This document shows, in pieces, positions 1-14,600 of a DNA stretch of 64,000 nt. The DNA comes from Stichopus chloronotus. Taxonomy: Eukaryota > Echinodermata > Holothuroidea > Aspidochirotida > Stichopodidae. How positions within the stretch are numbered: the first letter of the stretch is position 1; every line of letters starts with the position of its first letter. The stretch lies in NCBI GenBank assembly GCA_021234535.1, contig SFZH01000008.1, positions 3,038,001-3,102,000 on the forward strand. The letters are read 5' to 3'. The notes beneath the pieces were generated by a model. That model was given only the letters and a program-made list of their open reading frames with translations, made no database searches and was not told the DNA's origin. Both the position numbers and the translations under genes were made by a program.

Positions 1-1488
1 AGGGGAATTACATAGCGCGAAGCGTTCAGAAAAAATATGGATCTTATTTTGTTATATTTTTTAGGGTCGGGGCGGAGACTTGAACAGAACACAAAAAAGA
101 CAAAACAATAAAAGGAGTGCTTGATTCGATTTTTTGACCCACTAACAGATTTGCAATTTCTGGAAAATCTCATCTCACCCCTCAGGGATTTATAGCTAAA
201 ATGTGGTTCCCGAAAACTATAAAACAATACCTTTCTTTATTAAAAGTGACTGAGAATAGTCCCTATTCCAACCCCTCCCCTTTACTCGTCGCCGTCTCTG
301 GCAATATGAGCAGTTTCTTTTCAGAGCTTCAGTTATGATAAAAATTAAAGGGGAGAAAATAAATGGGTGGCAACAAAATGGTTGAAATTCGTTAGGAAAA
401 TTCTGACAGAAAAAAAAAAACGTGGCTGCCAATTTACACAGGAATTGAAAATTCCTCTGCGCCATCTTCCATTTTCAAGTTCACTCACAAGTCATTAGAT
501 ATGAAGGAACAATTTCAAGAAGCTACGTTTCTGTTCTTTTTCGCCTTAGTTTTCAATATCATAAAACGATCGCACTTGTAAAGACAATAATAGGCCTGTG
601 AAGTACCCCGGCAGAACCCCCCCCCCCCGCCCCTTCTCTTCGTTTCACTCCACCTCATCAACTTTCCATCCCTAAGTCTCGCCTCCGGTCATTTTAGGTT
701 TGCTTTCAATTATATTTTCCAACCTCCGACGTCCAGGCTGAGTCTCCAAAATTTCTCTGAACGGGAGGCGGGTGTGGGGGTCCTTCGATCACGCCAGTGC
801 CTGTGATTGTACCACCGTGACTCAAAGCACTCCAGTCATTACTTTCATGATGCATTTACTGACATTGATATTCATTCTTGACTGACGGTCTGCCATTATG
901 GCCTGAATTATAATGTAGGTAGGACGATAGTTCCTCGGTGACTAAGCATGGCCGGAAACTGACCCCACACGGTCATTGCCGGAAACTGACCCCTCTATAC
1001 CAGTTAGTCGTATTGTTGACCTATTATATGCCGATCTGTTTTGTAAATAACCTGAGAGAGTTGCATTTCAAGAGTAATGAATAAGAACATATATTTTACG
1101 TAGCTGGGAAGTTTGTTTTGGAGGGTCGGGGAGGGGGGGGGGGAGTGATGGACTTTTTTTTTGAAAGGCTCACTTTTACGAGGCTAAACGAGGCGTCACC
1201 TGAGTTGAAGCGGTACGTACTAAGAAAATTTGAGATTTTTAAATCCGCCCCCCAGGTCGTCGGAAATCATGGCACCTTTCAGGCTTACTAGCTATACAAG
1301 ATGTGTGATATTTGGTTAAAAAGGTGTAGTTTGATTTTTATTTTCAAAAACATTTCTGTGATCATCCAGTTTGCTCAGATGACCTGATGTGCGGATAAAT
1401 CATTACAATATACAAACAATGCCCTTGCTTTCGGAACTGCAAACTTGCGATTAGCCCGCATCAAATACAGCAAACTTGCATTCAGGCA

Positions 1489-1912
1489 AGGGCGGATCCA
1501 GCCTCTAGCTCATGGGGGGCAGTTTGAAAAGGGGGACGCCAGCATGCATGAAAAAAAATATGGCTCGTGCACACCGTGATCACCGTCGCAATGGGCTTAT
1601 GCAACGCTACGTAAGTCTGTATGTGCAGAATATCTTACTGTGTGTGTCACGCGTTGAAAGAAACCTAGCATGAACGTAGTGTGTAGTACGTATCTCATCT
1701 AGACGCACGTACTTGCACACAGTAACACATATGGCAATGCTTTTGCTTGATGTAAATTTGACAAGTAAATGTGACATAAATATAGCCTGCCAATCTTAGC
1801 AGCAAGCAAGTGGTAGTTTAACTGAATTTCGTAGGACGCGGGGGGGGGGGGGGTATTTTTCCTGTATTTGGGGCGCCAAATTGGTGATGGGGGGGGGGGG
1901 GGGGCAACTGCC
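1489..1912. mobile_element. 424-bp insertion with 14-bp target-site duplication
   Basis: CTTGCATTCAGGCA occurs directly before (1,475-1,488) and directly after (1,913-1,926) the segment. The element starts AGGGCGGATCCAG and ends in a G-run followed by GGCAACTGCC. It does not code for protein and has no poly-A tail. A 14-bp duplication fits LINE-type insertion; the class is unresolved. Confidence 0.75.
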
Positions 1913-2085
1913 CTTGCATTCAGGCATTCACAGACCTAGCCATATACCTCAACCTGCTTACTCAAGCTGTTCACTATCTCCTGGGGTCTATTTGTCAATG
2001 ATCATGCATCTAGTTCCATTCCCGAGTACAGCTTTGAGAAGCTAAAAAACCAGCAAACCACCGACTTGAAAGGGAGTGTAGACTT

Positions 2086-2138
2086 TTGTGTGTGTGGGTG
2101 TGTTTGGGTGTGTGTGTGTGGGGGGGGGGGGGGTGGGT
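2086..2138. repeat. (GT)n and poly-G microsatellite
   Basis: A GT repeat with GGG interruptions runs into a 13-base G-run and GGGTGGGTG. It is simple sequence; no gene overlaps it. Confidence 0.85.
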
Positions 2139-2539
2139 GCGTGGGGATACTATCGGAGCCACGATAGGTTGGTACTGAGTATACCTACACTTAGTATCGT
2201 CACAGATTGCGAAATGGAATTTGGCATGGCTTAATTGAAAAGCATACACAAAGTGCAATTTTGGTGGAAAAAAATGAAAAAGAACTACTGCACTAATGCT
2301 GCCATTTTAAATGTGGAATATGAGTTGCACTCGCAATCACCTGGTCATTTACCTTTGTTGTTTGTCAGTGCTTTCGGGAAGAGAAAGCAGAGGGAAAAGA
2401 TCACGTGCCACAAAATCTGAAAGAGCCTGTATCGTTCAGATATTTTAATAAGAAAATTGTGTCGACATTTTTGTTGACCTAAAAAATTCAGACTCTGCAA
2501 AAAAAAAAACAAAAAAAACCAGAAAGCCAAAAGGCTTTG

Positions 2540-3819
2540 TGATTCCTTGCTACATGGTTATATTACAACAAACATGAATTATTCAAATGACAAGTATAAG
2601 GTCAACTGCAGCTATTTTTCTTGATACACCACAAGCCTTTAACCCAAAATGACCTTTATTTTGGTGACCTAAAATGACTGCGACATTTGATGTCCACCAA
2701 AAGCAATAGGGATCACCTACCCGGGCCATACAACCCACACATCAAGTACAGTATGAGTACAGTATGAAATCAGTCAACATTATCTCTGAGCTCCAAGAAA
2801 CACACAAGTAATCAATGCTGCTTCTAGTCTTGCCTGTTGTTAGTTGAATCAAATAACTCAACCTTACCTCATCTGAACTCAGCTTGTCTGCCATATTTAC
2901 CTCAAAATTCTTCGTAAACCACCAGGATAATTTCTTCCTTGTTACAAGTAGCTTTTAACACACTCAAAGTCCTGGTAAGTTGACCCTAAGTTATGATTCC
3001 TCCGCAATATTTTTGCTTCCTCCATCTTTTCTGACATTGTGAAATATGATTGAAAGCACTCCAATTTGATTGTTAAGAAACCTTGTTCTGCTACCAGCTG
3101 TTCCTCTGGATATTGATATTATCCAAATAAATGACAGAACAGATGGTTATTTTATTTTCTTCATTTTTTTCATAAACCCATTTACATTCCATTGCATGCT
3201 TTTCTATCTGACCCCATGACCTCCCATACCAAGACTCTCTCTCTGGACAACTTATTAGCCCCCCACACTAGAAGTTACTCACTAAGTTACAAATGCAGTA
3301 CTGTAGGGAGCAATCCCATTGAGTTAACTGTGTGCGAGAGAATAAACACTTGCTATTGCACAATGTAGATCGATATATATTTGTACGGTAGTCTATAATA
3401 ACCACAATAATGGTATTTGGGCTATTATTATTGTTTTATAGTGAAAAATTATCCCTTCCTCTCTATTGATAACCATTAAATTTCACAGGGTCGTGAACCT
3501 GTTAATAACAGACATCCTTATCAAGTTTAAAACAAATCTGACCCATGGATAAGGAACTATGGCAGTTTTAAATTTTTTTTATGTTTTACCCCATAACCTC
3601 ATTAATATGCAAGATTTGGACACCAAAAACAACAGGGATCATCTACTCAATATGGGCAACCAACATGCCAAAAATGAAATTATTCAGAGTTACCCTTCTT
3701 GAGATAGAGTGTTTACGAGCAACCGTCACACACACACACACACCCGTGCACACACACACATACATACCCACACACGACATCAGGACTGCATAGATTCCCT
3801 TGCCTACGGCAAGGAATCA
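2540..3819. mobile_element. ~1.28-kb non-coding element bounded by 11-bp inverted repeats
   Basis: TGATTCCTTGC at 2,540-2,550 is the exact reverse complement of GCAAGGAATCA at 3,809-3,819. The right end is itself a hairpin (GATTCCCTTGCC, then GGCAAGGAATC at 3,793-3,818). Inside, a motif of the form CACCAAAAxCAAxAGGGATC occurs near 2,695 and 3,620, and (CA)n sits just inside the right end. This looks like a non-autonomous repeat with internal tandem units. It may also be two fragments. Confidence 0.55.
3727..3775. repeat. (CA)n microsatellite
   Basis: This is an interrupted CA repeat inside the right end of the inverted-repeat element that ends at 3,819. Confidence 0.85.
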
Positions 3820-5110
3820 AAAAGGGGCCAGCCACCATCACTTGAAATCAAACAGACCAATCAGCCAATCCTCATATGATATCATGCATGATAAAATTCA
3901 TTGAAGGAATGAACCCTAGGAAGGAATACATCTCTTTTATACCATTCATCTAGACACGATTGAAAAAATAAACAATAAATCTCCAAGGTAACTTTGTCTC
4001 AACCTTTCCTGTTTCCCCAAAATTACTCATAGTGGAGTTATTCCGAAAAATTGCCGTGGATTTAATTAACACAGATTTTCCAAGGCCAGAGCTAATCATT
4101 ATCAAGAAGAGTAGTCCAGTCAACCTTTTTGCCCAGATCGTCAGGGTGGGGGGGCCGCCACGATTTCGTGTAGAATGGTGGACCCCCTCCCCACTGGATA
4201 TGGCATGTAACCTGAACAAGTCATCAATAGTCCAAATCGGCGATTCATCGAGCGACAAAAAAAAAAAGAAAAAATTAGAGAGCGGCTTGAATTTAGGGCT
4301 AACAATACAGGAGAGCTTAATTGAACACTCCTCAATTCATGCACTGATGACATCCTGTTGCTTTTAAAGATTGTTATTGACGTAAACTGATAATAACAAA
4401 AACATTCCAGGACAAATGAACTTTGTTGGAAACACTTTTTCATCACATGAGGATACTTCTTAAGCTGATCGATTATTGGTCAAATAATTATCACATGACA
4501 TACCTTTCATGGGGAAAAACTGTTCCCAGAGGTGAACTGGCAATGGTTTGCTCAATCATGGATATTTGGAAATAGACTTTGATATCGTTTTGCTACAATG
4601 TTGCTTAACATTGGAGCATGAATGGTATTCATAGATCATTTTTTGCCCAAGTTGTAAACAGTGAGCACAAGACACAGTGTGCATTGTCTCCTTGTATTTT
4701 GTGATCTATATAGATACCATGCTATTGTATCTTCATAATTCGATGGCTATTGCCAAAACAATGAAAAAAAAAGAGAAATATGAGAGACGACATACACACA
4801 GAAATTAAAAAAAAGTGATTGTATCCTGTTTTTTACAATTTTATTGTAAATCAAATGGACAAACACAATAGGAAAACTACACCGTATAACATCAGTTTCT
4901 ATAGAATCAAAATCACTTTCCCCGATTTCTCCCTCAGCGAGTGCTTACCCCCCTCCCCTCCCAAAGACACATGACAATGAAACCCAGGCTGGTATGGTTG
5001 CAGAGCACCATGGGTCAGTACAGGGGTAACCCATGCAGGCAGTCTTGCATAGCGGGTATGGGTAACTACGAGGGAAACCGACTGGAACAATTCAGAGACA
5101 CAAAGCAAAA

Positions 5111-5116
5111 TTTATT
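5111..5116 (-). terminator. Candidate polyadenylation signal for DDOST
   Basis: TTTATT on the plus strand reads AATAAA on the DDOST strand, about 580 nt past the stop codon. A second AATAAA lies about 860 nt past the stop, near 4,841. Either could end the 3' UTR. The hexamer is common in AT-rich DNA, so this is only a candidate. Confidence 0.3.
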
Positions 5117-5698
5117 TTGAATGACACCAGCATTCTTGGACACATCAGGACACAGAAAGATGGATGGATTCCCCTTTTTTCCTCAAAAGGGGGTACTTTC
5201 AGTCAATGAAAAGAGAGACAGATTGACAGATGAGCTTTTACTTTTCTTACAGTACTCTAATATCTTCTCAAGGAATGTTATACTTTGTTGGTACTCTGTC
5301 AAATCTGTTCTTCTTTTCCTTTCAGTGTGTTGAACAAAGTTTATCAACAAAGTTTATCACTTTTCATGGTATTTGTTCAAATCTTTGAGACATTTTCCAC
5401 TGCAATACATCTGATACACCAAACTATGTTCAAAGTTACAATGCCTAATGTTTCAAATGGAACCATTTCTACCTGAAATAAAAAAAATTGAATTACAGAA
5501 TATTTTGTTCTTGAATTAAGACCACACTTTCCTTTGAGGGTCAAGGGTTTAATTCAACAAACTCTGAAAACATGCAGCTGTTTCCATGGAGTAGACAACA
5601 TTTGTGACAATTTTTCTTCAGGCCTTATTTGATGCAGTTCTCCTACCAAGTAATACTTTTCTCATGATTTACTGAATAAAATCCCTCCAAAGGTTTTG

Positions 5699-8600
5699 TC
5701 ACTCTTTCTTATCCTTACTTTCGTCTTTGTGGTGCAAGAACACCAGGCTAAATATGAAGAGCCCGAACATCATGGAGAAGGCACTGGCGTAGTACGGAAA
5801 GGCAGATGGGATGAAACGCTCAAACTGGGTGTGCTCAAACGGCCGAACAGAGACCTGTTGATAGAGTGGAAAATGCCAAATGTGAAAGAGAAATGTCTGA
5901 TCACAGACACCCATGCAGGAGTAATCCAAAAACACACATCACGTGACTTAAGCAACATAACCACTGAAACTTAGATGTCTGATAAATATGATAGCTTGAT
6001 ATATTGTGGATTGTCTAGCTTCTTTCTGTGTATGATACATACTGACATCATCTTTAACTTCTTCAAGAACCGTAAACATCCAAGGATCTTGAACAGAGTG
6101 GCTGAACTGCACAGTCTAGCACAAAACCTCAAGATCAGCTCCACAATTAAACATCGTCATCTTAATTGGGAACATGAATGCTTTTTAAGATTTCACAAAA
6201 TTGTTTATGAGGCTTTCCAAGCACCAAGCAGAAACTGATATGGTGGAAATACCTTCTGAAATGTTCAAGTTAAAATGCAACCAATAATTTGCCCACAAAA
6301 GAGCATTCCATATTGAATGTAACTCAAAGGTGAAAAGATTTGGTGGTGTAACGGTGCCTGATCATGAAACCTGCTCTAACTGACATTGGCCTAATTGTTA
6401 AAGCCTGTCATACCTGAGTAGTGCTGTAGAGATGTACGTATCCAATGCGTCTGTAATCAACCTTAAACTGGTAGACACCATAAACATCAGGTAACTTGAA
6501 GTTAGCTGAGAACTTTCCACCTGGAAGAAAAAAAATTGACAGTTAGGTTTCACTGTGGTCTGTACAATTTGTCTTCTTCTATTATCTGAAGAAACCTCAT
6601 ATAAAGTGTGGTCAAGTTTAACTGTATTTGCTCTTAAAGGGGCACTTTGAATTGCTTCAAAACTTGACTAAATTTTTCTAAACCTGTCATGTTTCCATCA
6701 CACACTTATGACAAAGGTTAAAACTAAGAGGATTCCCAAGCATCACATGCAAATGAGCATTAGTGAGCTTTCACTTATTTGATTTGGTTCTTGTACATTT
6801 GACACCAGACATTTCTCACGTAGGTACCTATTTATTTGCACACAGACAGTAAAAGCAAAAATTACAAACAAATGACAATTTTCACGACTCTTGACTGTGA
6901 AACACGACTAGGTATGGCATTTATAGCAACTGTGATATTGTTGCACCCTTCAAAATATTCACAAAGTTGTCTATGTCAACTCCATGCAGTAATAGTATTG
7001 ATTAAACAGTTAGCTTTTACCACCTGGTACCTAAGGGCTACTCTGCTTATCCTGCTCTGGAGAGCTCACAAAAGAAAAAAAAAAGAGAAAAGGATCATTA
7101 TTCTGATCTGGGCAGTTAGAAAAAACACTATGCTATCATTATACCTGATGTTTTTGAATTCGATCTTTCAGCTTTAGAGATGTTGTTACCACTGTGACAA
7201 GAAGGTGACTGTGATGTTGTTTCCTTGGAAACCTGATGCAGATGTGACTAAATGGACTCTGAGACTGCTGACACAACGTACAGAAGATGTGCAACCGTGC
7301 AACATTGATATTGTAATTGATCTTGAACTATACAAGTTAGTGGATGGACAAGGTAGTGGATGGTATAAAAAAGATTGCCAAGAAACTTTGAAAGGTTGCC
7401 AATATTAATAGGAGATGCCCACCTGAACACCACTGATGAGTACTCCATAATTTGTGCATCCAATATTTACAACCTAAAGGAGAACCAAGTTCAGAGTCCT
7501 CTTATTTTCAAAACATGAGACTAGTTTTCTTCTTAGTTGCTCTTGACCAATCTCTCTTTGAATATAAACAACACTTAAATTGTGATGAAAGCAATTTGCT
7601 AATCCACTGACAGTAATACTGAGCAATTATGCATGGGAAAAATTTGCTGAATACAGATGTGATTAAAAGTAAATTTTTGATTTTTGCTGGTACTTTCAGT
7701 TTCTTCTTTAAACGTTTCAATTCCATTATTCCCTTGTCATTCTGTTAATATATGATACTTGACAAGTTTTCAAATAAATGTGTGCACAGAAAAATACGTT
7801 GAGATACGTTTTAAATCTTTGAATGGACTCATACTGCATTGCTTCGTCTTACCTGAACCTTTCAACGTTGTGCGTACGAATGGATCGATGCGGACAAATT
7901 CCATCTGGACATCGTTGGCTTCGAAGGGTTGCCATTTGCCGTCCACCAGAATATCAATCCAGATGTTGTACACCTGCAAAATGAGACCAAAATCAATGAT
8001 CCGTATCCCATAGTTAGCTAAAAATAGCACTGCTCCATTGCCAATCACAACATTTCTAGTTGCATTACAGTTCAGCATAATCTGCCATGGCAATGGCCAT
8101 TGATATTTTAAAAAGAAATGAATTTGTTTGCTTGACTGCTCTCAACAATGTTGGACATAAGAAAATGTTACCCTTCACTGCAATTGCTAAAACCTGGATC
8201 ATTTACACAGGGGATCTGACCACAACGACCCCAACCGAACAATACCTTCAATCTTAGCTATGTCTTCTGTGGCTAAGGTTGCAAATTTGTGAGTCAAGAG
8301 ATGGATTCCCATGATTTGTCTTGTGTTACCCCTTTGTTTATGTAACCTTTATTTCAAGGACATTTATGAATTTTATATGTCCAGAGGGTTTTAGTTTGGA
8401 AACGTAATTTTTTCTTCGAAAATATCGATATCAAATACTGATGTGAAACTCAGTAATGAAATAATTAAGAGGCAAATATATAAGGGTTACCAAAAAAGAT
8501 ACTGAAACAATGCAACACTTCACGTCACCTGCTTTGCATTTTGTTCAAACTTTGAAAAGTCACGAATCAAAAACGGTAATAGACATAAACAAAATTCCAA

Positions 8601-11600
8601 GGGATTTTCAAACAGGATTTTCTTTTGCAGCTTTTTGCATGAAGGGTCATCTCTTGGCTAGAAGCATGTCACAAAACCTTTAAAGGTAAAGAGCCTGCTA
8701 GTACAAGCGGTGGTTAGAATCTTCACTTATCCCAATGAGGTAAATATTACAAAAGTCATGGTTCCCAGGATCTACCCAGACAATCTCACTTAAACCTATT
8801 TTATCCTGTTTTTTTAATCCCCCCTCCTCTTTGTTTTAGTTGTTCTTGGAACACTTCCCATTCTAACCATCCAAACAACTCACCACAACGTCCTCGATGG
8901 TGTAAGCCCTAGGTGGAGTGCTTTCTCCAGACTTGTGATGGGAGACTCGCTTGACTCTGAGAACACCCTCCTCCTTAAATACCCATCGAGACAGGGAGAG
9001 AGCAAGAGCCTGGTTCCCTGACTTGTCAAACCTGTCATTAGAAAGAAAATTAATATATATACAAAACAATTAATCAACCAACAAATGGGAAAAATAACAA
9101 GTTGATTTGCAAGAATGCACAATGGTTTGGATGATATAACCTTGCTTATCTTCTCACAGTTATTACTACATAGGCAAAAGGATGAGCTATGACAAAACAC
9201 ACAAAACACTGACATAACACGTACCAAATACAAGGTCTATCTATGCTTCCTTCTTAAACTTCTGCCTAATTAAAGGTCATGTGATATGCATCTAGAAAGA
9301 GTTGGCTTCATTCAGAAATTGTAGAGTGAAACCCTGAATGAAAAATCTGTTGGAATTGTGTTTATATCTATTACTGCTTAGAGATATGACTTTTCAAAGT
9401 TTGATGAAAATGCAAAACAGATGATGTGGAGTGTTGCACAGTGTCAGTATTTCTTTTGTTAGGTCTCTATATACTGCCTCTTAATTTCTGGTTTTCACTT
9501 TGGTTTCACTGCTTACTACAATTATTCAATTACTTGCCATTAAAACAGTGGTCACCTGTGGGATGTGCCTGGCTTGGGTTTCCTGGCAACCTGAAGCATG
9601 AGCACAACCTGGTCGCTAGGTAACTTTGTGCAAGCAGACTACTTATGGAAATGACACTGCGCGCAACATTAACTAGTAACTACCGTCCTTACTTAATGTT
9701 GGGAATAATGCCATTTCATATTTTTTTTCAGACATGAATATGTTACAGGGCTAGAGCAAAGTTTTGGTGCCTGCTTCACATTTGCTAGACTTTTCCCATA
9801 TCCACTTAATGTCATAAAGTAGCGCCGTTATATACTGTGTTGTTGCACTTGTTGCATTCTGTGGGGTTGGGGGATATCATGTATATATTTTGTTTTTAAA
9901 TAACGTCTTTTATGGTGAAGGTGTGGTGTACAAGCCACTCTTTATCCAGGTTTGTCCATGCTTTACCTCTCTACATCATTGTTACTATTACATGCGTACG
10001 TAACATGACAAGAAAGCGAAGTAAATATCAAACTATGTCATTTCCTCAACAGCTTGTACCTGTAAATTACATGACTGCAATAACAATTTGAAAGTACACT
10101 TTTATTATTCACTACAGTAGATTCCATGATGAATGGTGGGTAAAAAAAGAGGAAAACAGCTTACTTCTTGGAACCAGGGGCAGCCTTCTGGACTGACGAT
10201 TGGAAGAATGCGTCGCTGAAGAGGTCCACGGAGCCGCTGAATACTACTCGAGCGTTGTTCCTGGCCTGGAGCGCAGCCACCAGGAGAGTGTTCTTACCCA
10301 CGGCAAGGGGATACTCGCTGATCTCCTCTGTGGGGTTGTAGGAGTAGGCAGAGGAAGATGCATGGAGAACATCTAAGACGAGAGGATTGTCACCATCAGC
10401 AGTCATACTGGTCCAAAAGGAAAACAAAGAGACAAACATTTTACACGGTGTATAACTTGTTAATGAAGGATTGAGTTGGTGCAAAAATGACTCAGGGTTC
10501 CTGAACTTTCTAAGGAATGTCTTTTCCAGGACCAAATTAAGAATTTCCATGACCTTCCTCCTGACATCTGACATAGACTTTTCAACTATAACATGAAAAG
10601 TCAAAAGCAACATGAAGTGAATAACAAATTGTTATACCAGTGAGAACACAATTTTTTTTTTAAGTGAGAAAGAAAGAATGCCACTTTATGAAAATTTCCA
10701 GGATTTTTTTCAGGATTTCAAGCAATTTCCCTAAATTTCAAAACTTTCCTGGGCAATGAAATAATTTTCCAAATTTTCATGACTTTTCCAGGGTTTTCAA
10801 GATTGCAAGAACACTGACAACTTGATTTACCTATGGTGTCTTCCACCAGATGAGACTGGAACTGAGTGTGGTTTAGTGGCATCTGTCAGTTCACTTATAT
10901 TTACTTGTATTTTGTGTGTACAGTAACTTGTCATACTATTGTAGGAGCTTGTAGAATCTCTGAAGCTAACACAAGTACCACAAAATTTGCTGTATTCCTT
11001 GTGTGCTACTTTTCTGATACTGCACGATGTAATCACTATTATACAAGCCCTGTTTGACCTAGCAAAACACATAATATTTCAGTGTATCAAGTTGGTAAAC
11101 ATTTCATTTTGATATGCTTTGGGTTGATTTATGGACACTTTCAACTGTTTAACAAGGTAATCACACCGACTTATGAGCAATTTAATGTCGATGTCTACAG
11201 TGCTACCTCTCTCAAGTGAATTGACAAAGCCCTTAAGCATGATGACAAGTTGTAAACATTTAATAAAACCGTATTATTAAATAACATTGTTAATAGGACA
11301 CTGAACTAGTCTATGCATCTTATGACATCTAATTAGAACTTGCAGTAAGTTAAGTTGTTTTGAATATAAGTTTAACAACAAATCTGGCAAATCCTGCAGG
11401 ATTTAAGAAGAATTTGGCCAGATACCTGATTTTAAAAAATCTTCAAATCCAGTGGGATTTGAAATCCAATCTTTGACGTAACCCTGTTTTTCCCTTCTTC
11501 AGCAACACCTATGTGTCATAGAAGCCACAAAAAATGTACTTCAGCTTGTACAAGTAAAAAACATCTTACCCAACACCTTTGAATAATATGGGGCTATTCC

Positions 11601-14600
11601 TCTGTTTTCCAACCATAACATCAGAAGTGATTAAGTTTTCCGGGTCAGCAACGACTAAAGTGTGCTGTATGGTGAGACAAAACCAAACAGGAATTATCAA
11701 TGCATGTCAGTTATATATATTGAAATTGCGTTGACAAGCATATTTTGGCAACATGGGAAGTCACTTCTTTGAAGACTGGTGTCAAGCACAAAAGTTTAAC
11801 TGAGATGAATAAATATCAACTTCCAAAGAAAAATATGTGAAATGTATGTCACAACTATCTATTCTGCTTCACAAGCAATTGCTTTATGCATCTTCACATA
11901 ATGCTGGTTCTGATGGACCTGCCTCAGCAGTAAACACAACAACTGCACTCTTACATACCACACCTGGAGACCAATGCTAAGCTTTGACAATGACATTCTA
12001 CCCATGGGTATCTGGCCGAACCTAGACCACTGGCTCCCGACCATTTTATGAGTTAACAAAACCTTTTTCAGTCTCAGCTCGTAATAATGCTGTCCAACAG
12101 GAACAGCTGCTCCAAATCTGCTGTCTATCACAGGAAGCTGAAAATGGATACTTCTATTTGGAATGACTTATCCATTTTGCCTAATTGTGGAGAATATACC
12201 ACATGGAATTGAATGTGTTCTAAACTACCGCTTTGTTAAAAGTTGCATGACTGTAATACACTCTATGATGTGACAATTTTCACTTGAGGTTAACTATTTC
12301 ACAATCTGAAGAACTGATCAAGATTAAAAACACTCACATAGCCCTCATCTTTCACATCATAATTAAGATGATCTATTACTGCTGTTTCTTCTTCGTCATA
12401 CTCGATGCCGCATTCACTGGCAACTTCTCTTATTGGTTCACCTGCAAAATCAAACAGTAGCAATTGAAACAACCTAAAGAAAAGCATTACACACTAGAAT
12501 GTGCTATTGCTGATGAAAGATTCAGATATCGAGAGTGCATCTGACCATGAATCCATGTAATACTTTACAGACAAGGCAAAGTGAAATACTTAAAAACTAA
12601 ATGCAACCCTTAAATACACATAACAAAAACAGAAGAGCTACCAAAAAAAAAAACAGTCAAATGACCACTCCTTGCCAATGTTCATGGAAACCAAAGGGCA
12701 ATACAGACCAATTTTGGTTCCTCCACACTTGTGTGATTGCTTTGGCACAAAAGACAACTGCCTCTTCAATTCCTTAGATATTACAGCTATTATTGTATCC
12801 CTTTAATTAGTTGATCACTCTCACTTAGAGGATAGGTATACATCAATTGCCTTGCTCAGTTTAAACTTACCTACGGATGAGCTTCCAGCAATTAAAACAT
12901 TTCCACCGCCATCAATAAAATCTGTTAATGCATCGGTTTCTAGATCACCACCAAACTCTAAAATCAAAGAAAGTTTGCTGTGTGTAATTACAAGGATTTA
13001 GAGTAAAAAATACATTTTCTCATTTGTTGGTAGTGTAGTTTTCTTCAATAATCGTGACGACCAATGGATCCTGATCGACCTTACTGTAGGACAACAAGTT
13101 CTGATGTTAAAGTCATATTCATCAACTTAATGCTAAATGTATGGACAAAGACATTTACTTTAAAGACTTAAGGCGACACACTGACTTTGTCAGTGAATTT
13201 GGAATGCCAAGAAGTTCCAGTTCAAAAGAGGTGTTGTCCCATAGTACTGGAGAATGACTTTGGGGCAAAATAAAAATAAACTTGGGTGAACAGGTCAGCT
13301 GTAAACCCCTCTCCCTCTCCTATTATTTTTATTTTTATATATGTCCCCATTCAGTGGGTCCATAAATGAAGAAATTATTACATGCTTTTCCTCTGTCAGG
13401 ATATTCTTCAAATTGAATTTCCATTGTCAGAGGTACCCAACTCAATGACATATTATTGAGCTGAACATTTACCAGTCTCAAAAGTTCAGCTTAACACTCA
13501 TAGGATACACACCATTACAATCCTGACTTTACTAAGACCTAGCTTACGTTGCTTATGTTCTACCATTTACAGTAGCCATCAAATAGCAGTAATGATCGAC
13601 CAATATTGACAAACATGAGAGGTTGGTGTATTCTGATGAGAAGACAATGAAGTTTATTTTTGACTGCATCTTTCAGATGCATCAGTATGTTATCAACTTC
13701 CACTGCAGCATGGCCTCAAGCAAACCAGCTGCAAGCACTGCTACAGTATATTTATCATCCACATAACAATTCACAGACCAGCGAGTTCACATCTATTGGC
13801 CCTTAGACAATGAAAGGCAGTATCTCTCAAGACCTTCCATTCCAAAAAAGAAAAGATCAGCTCCACCAGATCAAACAAAGCACTATATAATAACTGTACA
13901 TTACACCACACTGTGACACTATGGTTGCTGTATAATTACCTTCTACTGATGGACAAAATAGTACAAGATGTTCAAACAAATACTCTCCGTAACTTATTAA
14001 TTTTAAGTTCGGATCATCTGCTGTTTTGAAAGAGAGATCAAAGCCACGATCTGTTAAGAGAGAAAGAGACAGACAGATCTGGTACATTCACTGATGTTAC
14101 AGTAAAATAGCTCACAGCATATGAAAACACTTGTGCATATTGCATGCTTGACATTTAAAGAACAAATTTACTGAAACTAAAAATATGTATGTTGCTCCCC
14201 ACATCCACAAAAATTCTTACAGCTTACTGTAATTTGATCAACCCAAACGATACTTTGATATTGTGTAGGTAGCAAACGTCAGAGGTGCAGACTGCATAGT
14301 ACAGTATTTTACAGTATTGCATCAAAGATACAGTCACTGTACTGCTTACAACCTGAAAACAAGGGGTCTGTATGCCAGCAAAATGGAAGAGGGAGAAATT
14401 GTGACATACAGGTGTAGAGAGGGAAAATAACTACCAACAGGCTATTGGTTGTCCCAGTCACAGGGAGTTAATTCAACGACTTCACTTTTTGGATCAGATA
14501 TTTATGAGAATGCAGTAACAAGACTATACATAACTTACAATGAGAGAACATGCTGTATTTATGTTCTAAGTTTCCTGAATGTATTGTCCCACCAATATCA

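Larger units (their letters stand above)
1..4830. other. Repeat-rich flank, no gene recognised
   Basis: No frame resembles a protein. It contains a 16-bp direct repeat GCCGGAAACTGACCCC at 951 and 978, the 424-bp insertion at 1,489-1,912, poly-G runs, (GT)n, and the inverted-repeat element at 2,540-3,819. The part next to DDOST may hold its distal 3' UTR. Confidence 0.6.

Noticed and set aside
3950..4446. Overlapping frames of about 100 residues on both strands
   Set aside because: No ATG start for the plus frame, no recognisable motif, low-complexity ends; chance.
11859..12131. 90-residue frame inside DDOST
   Set aside because: DDOST exons 4 and 5 join in phase without it and match human DDOST; it lies in the intron between them.
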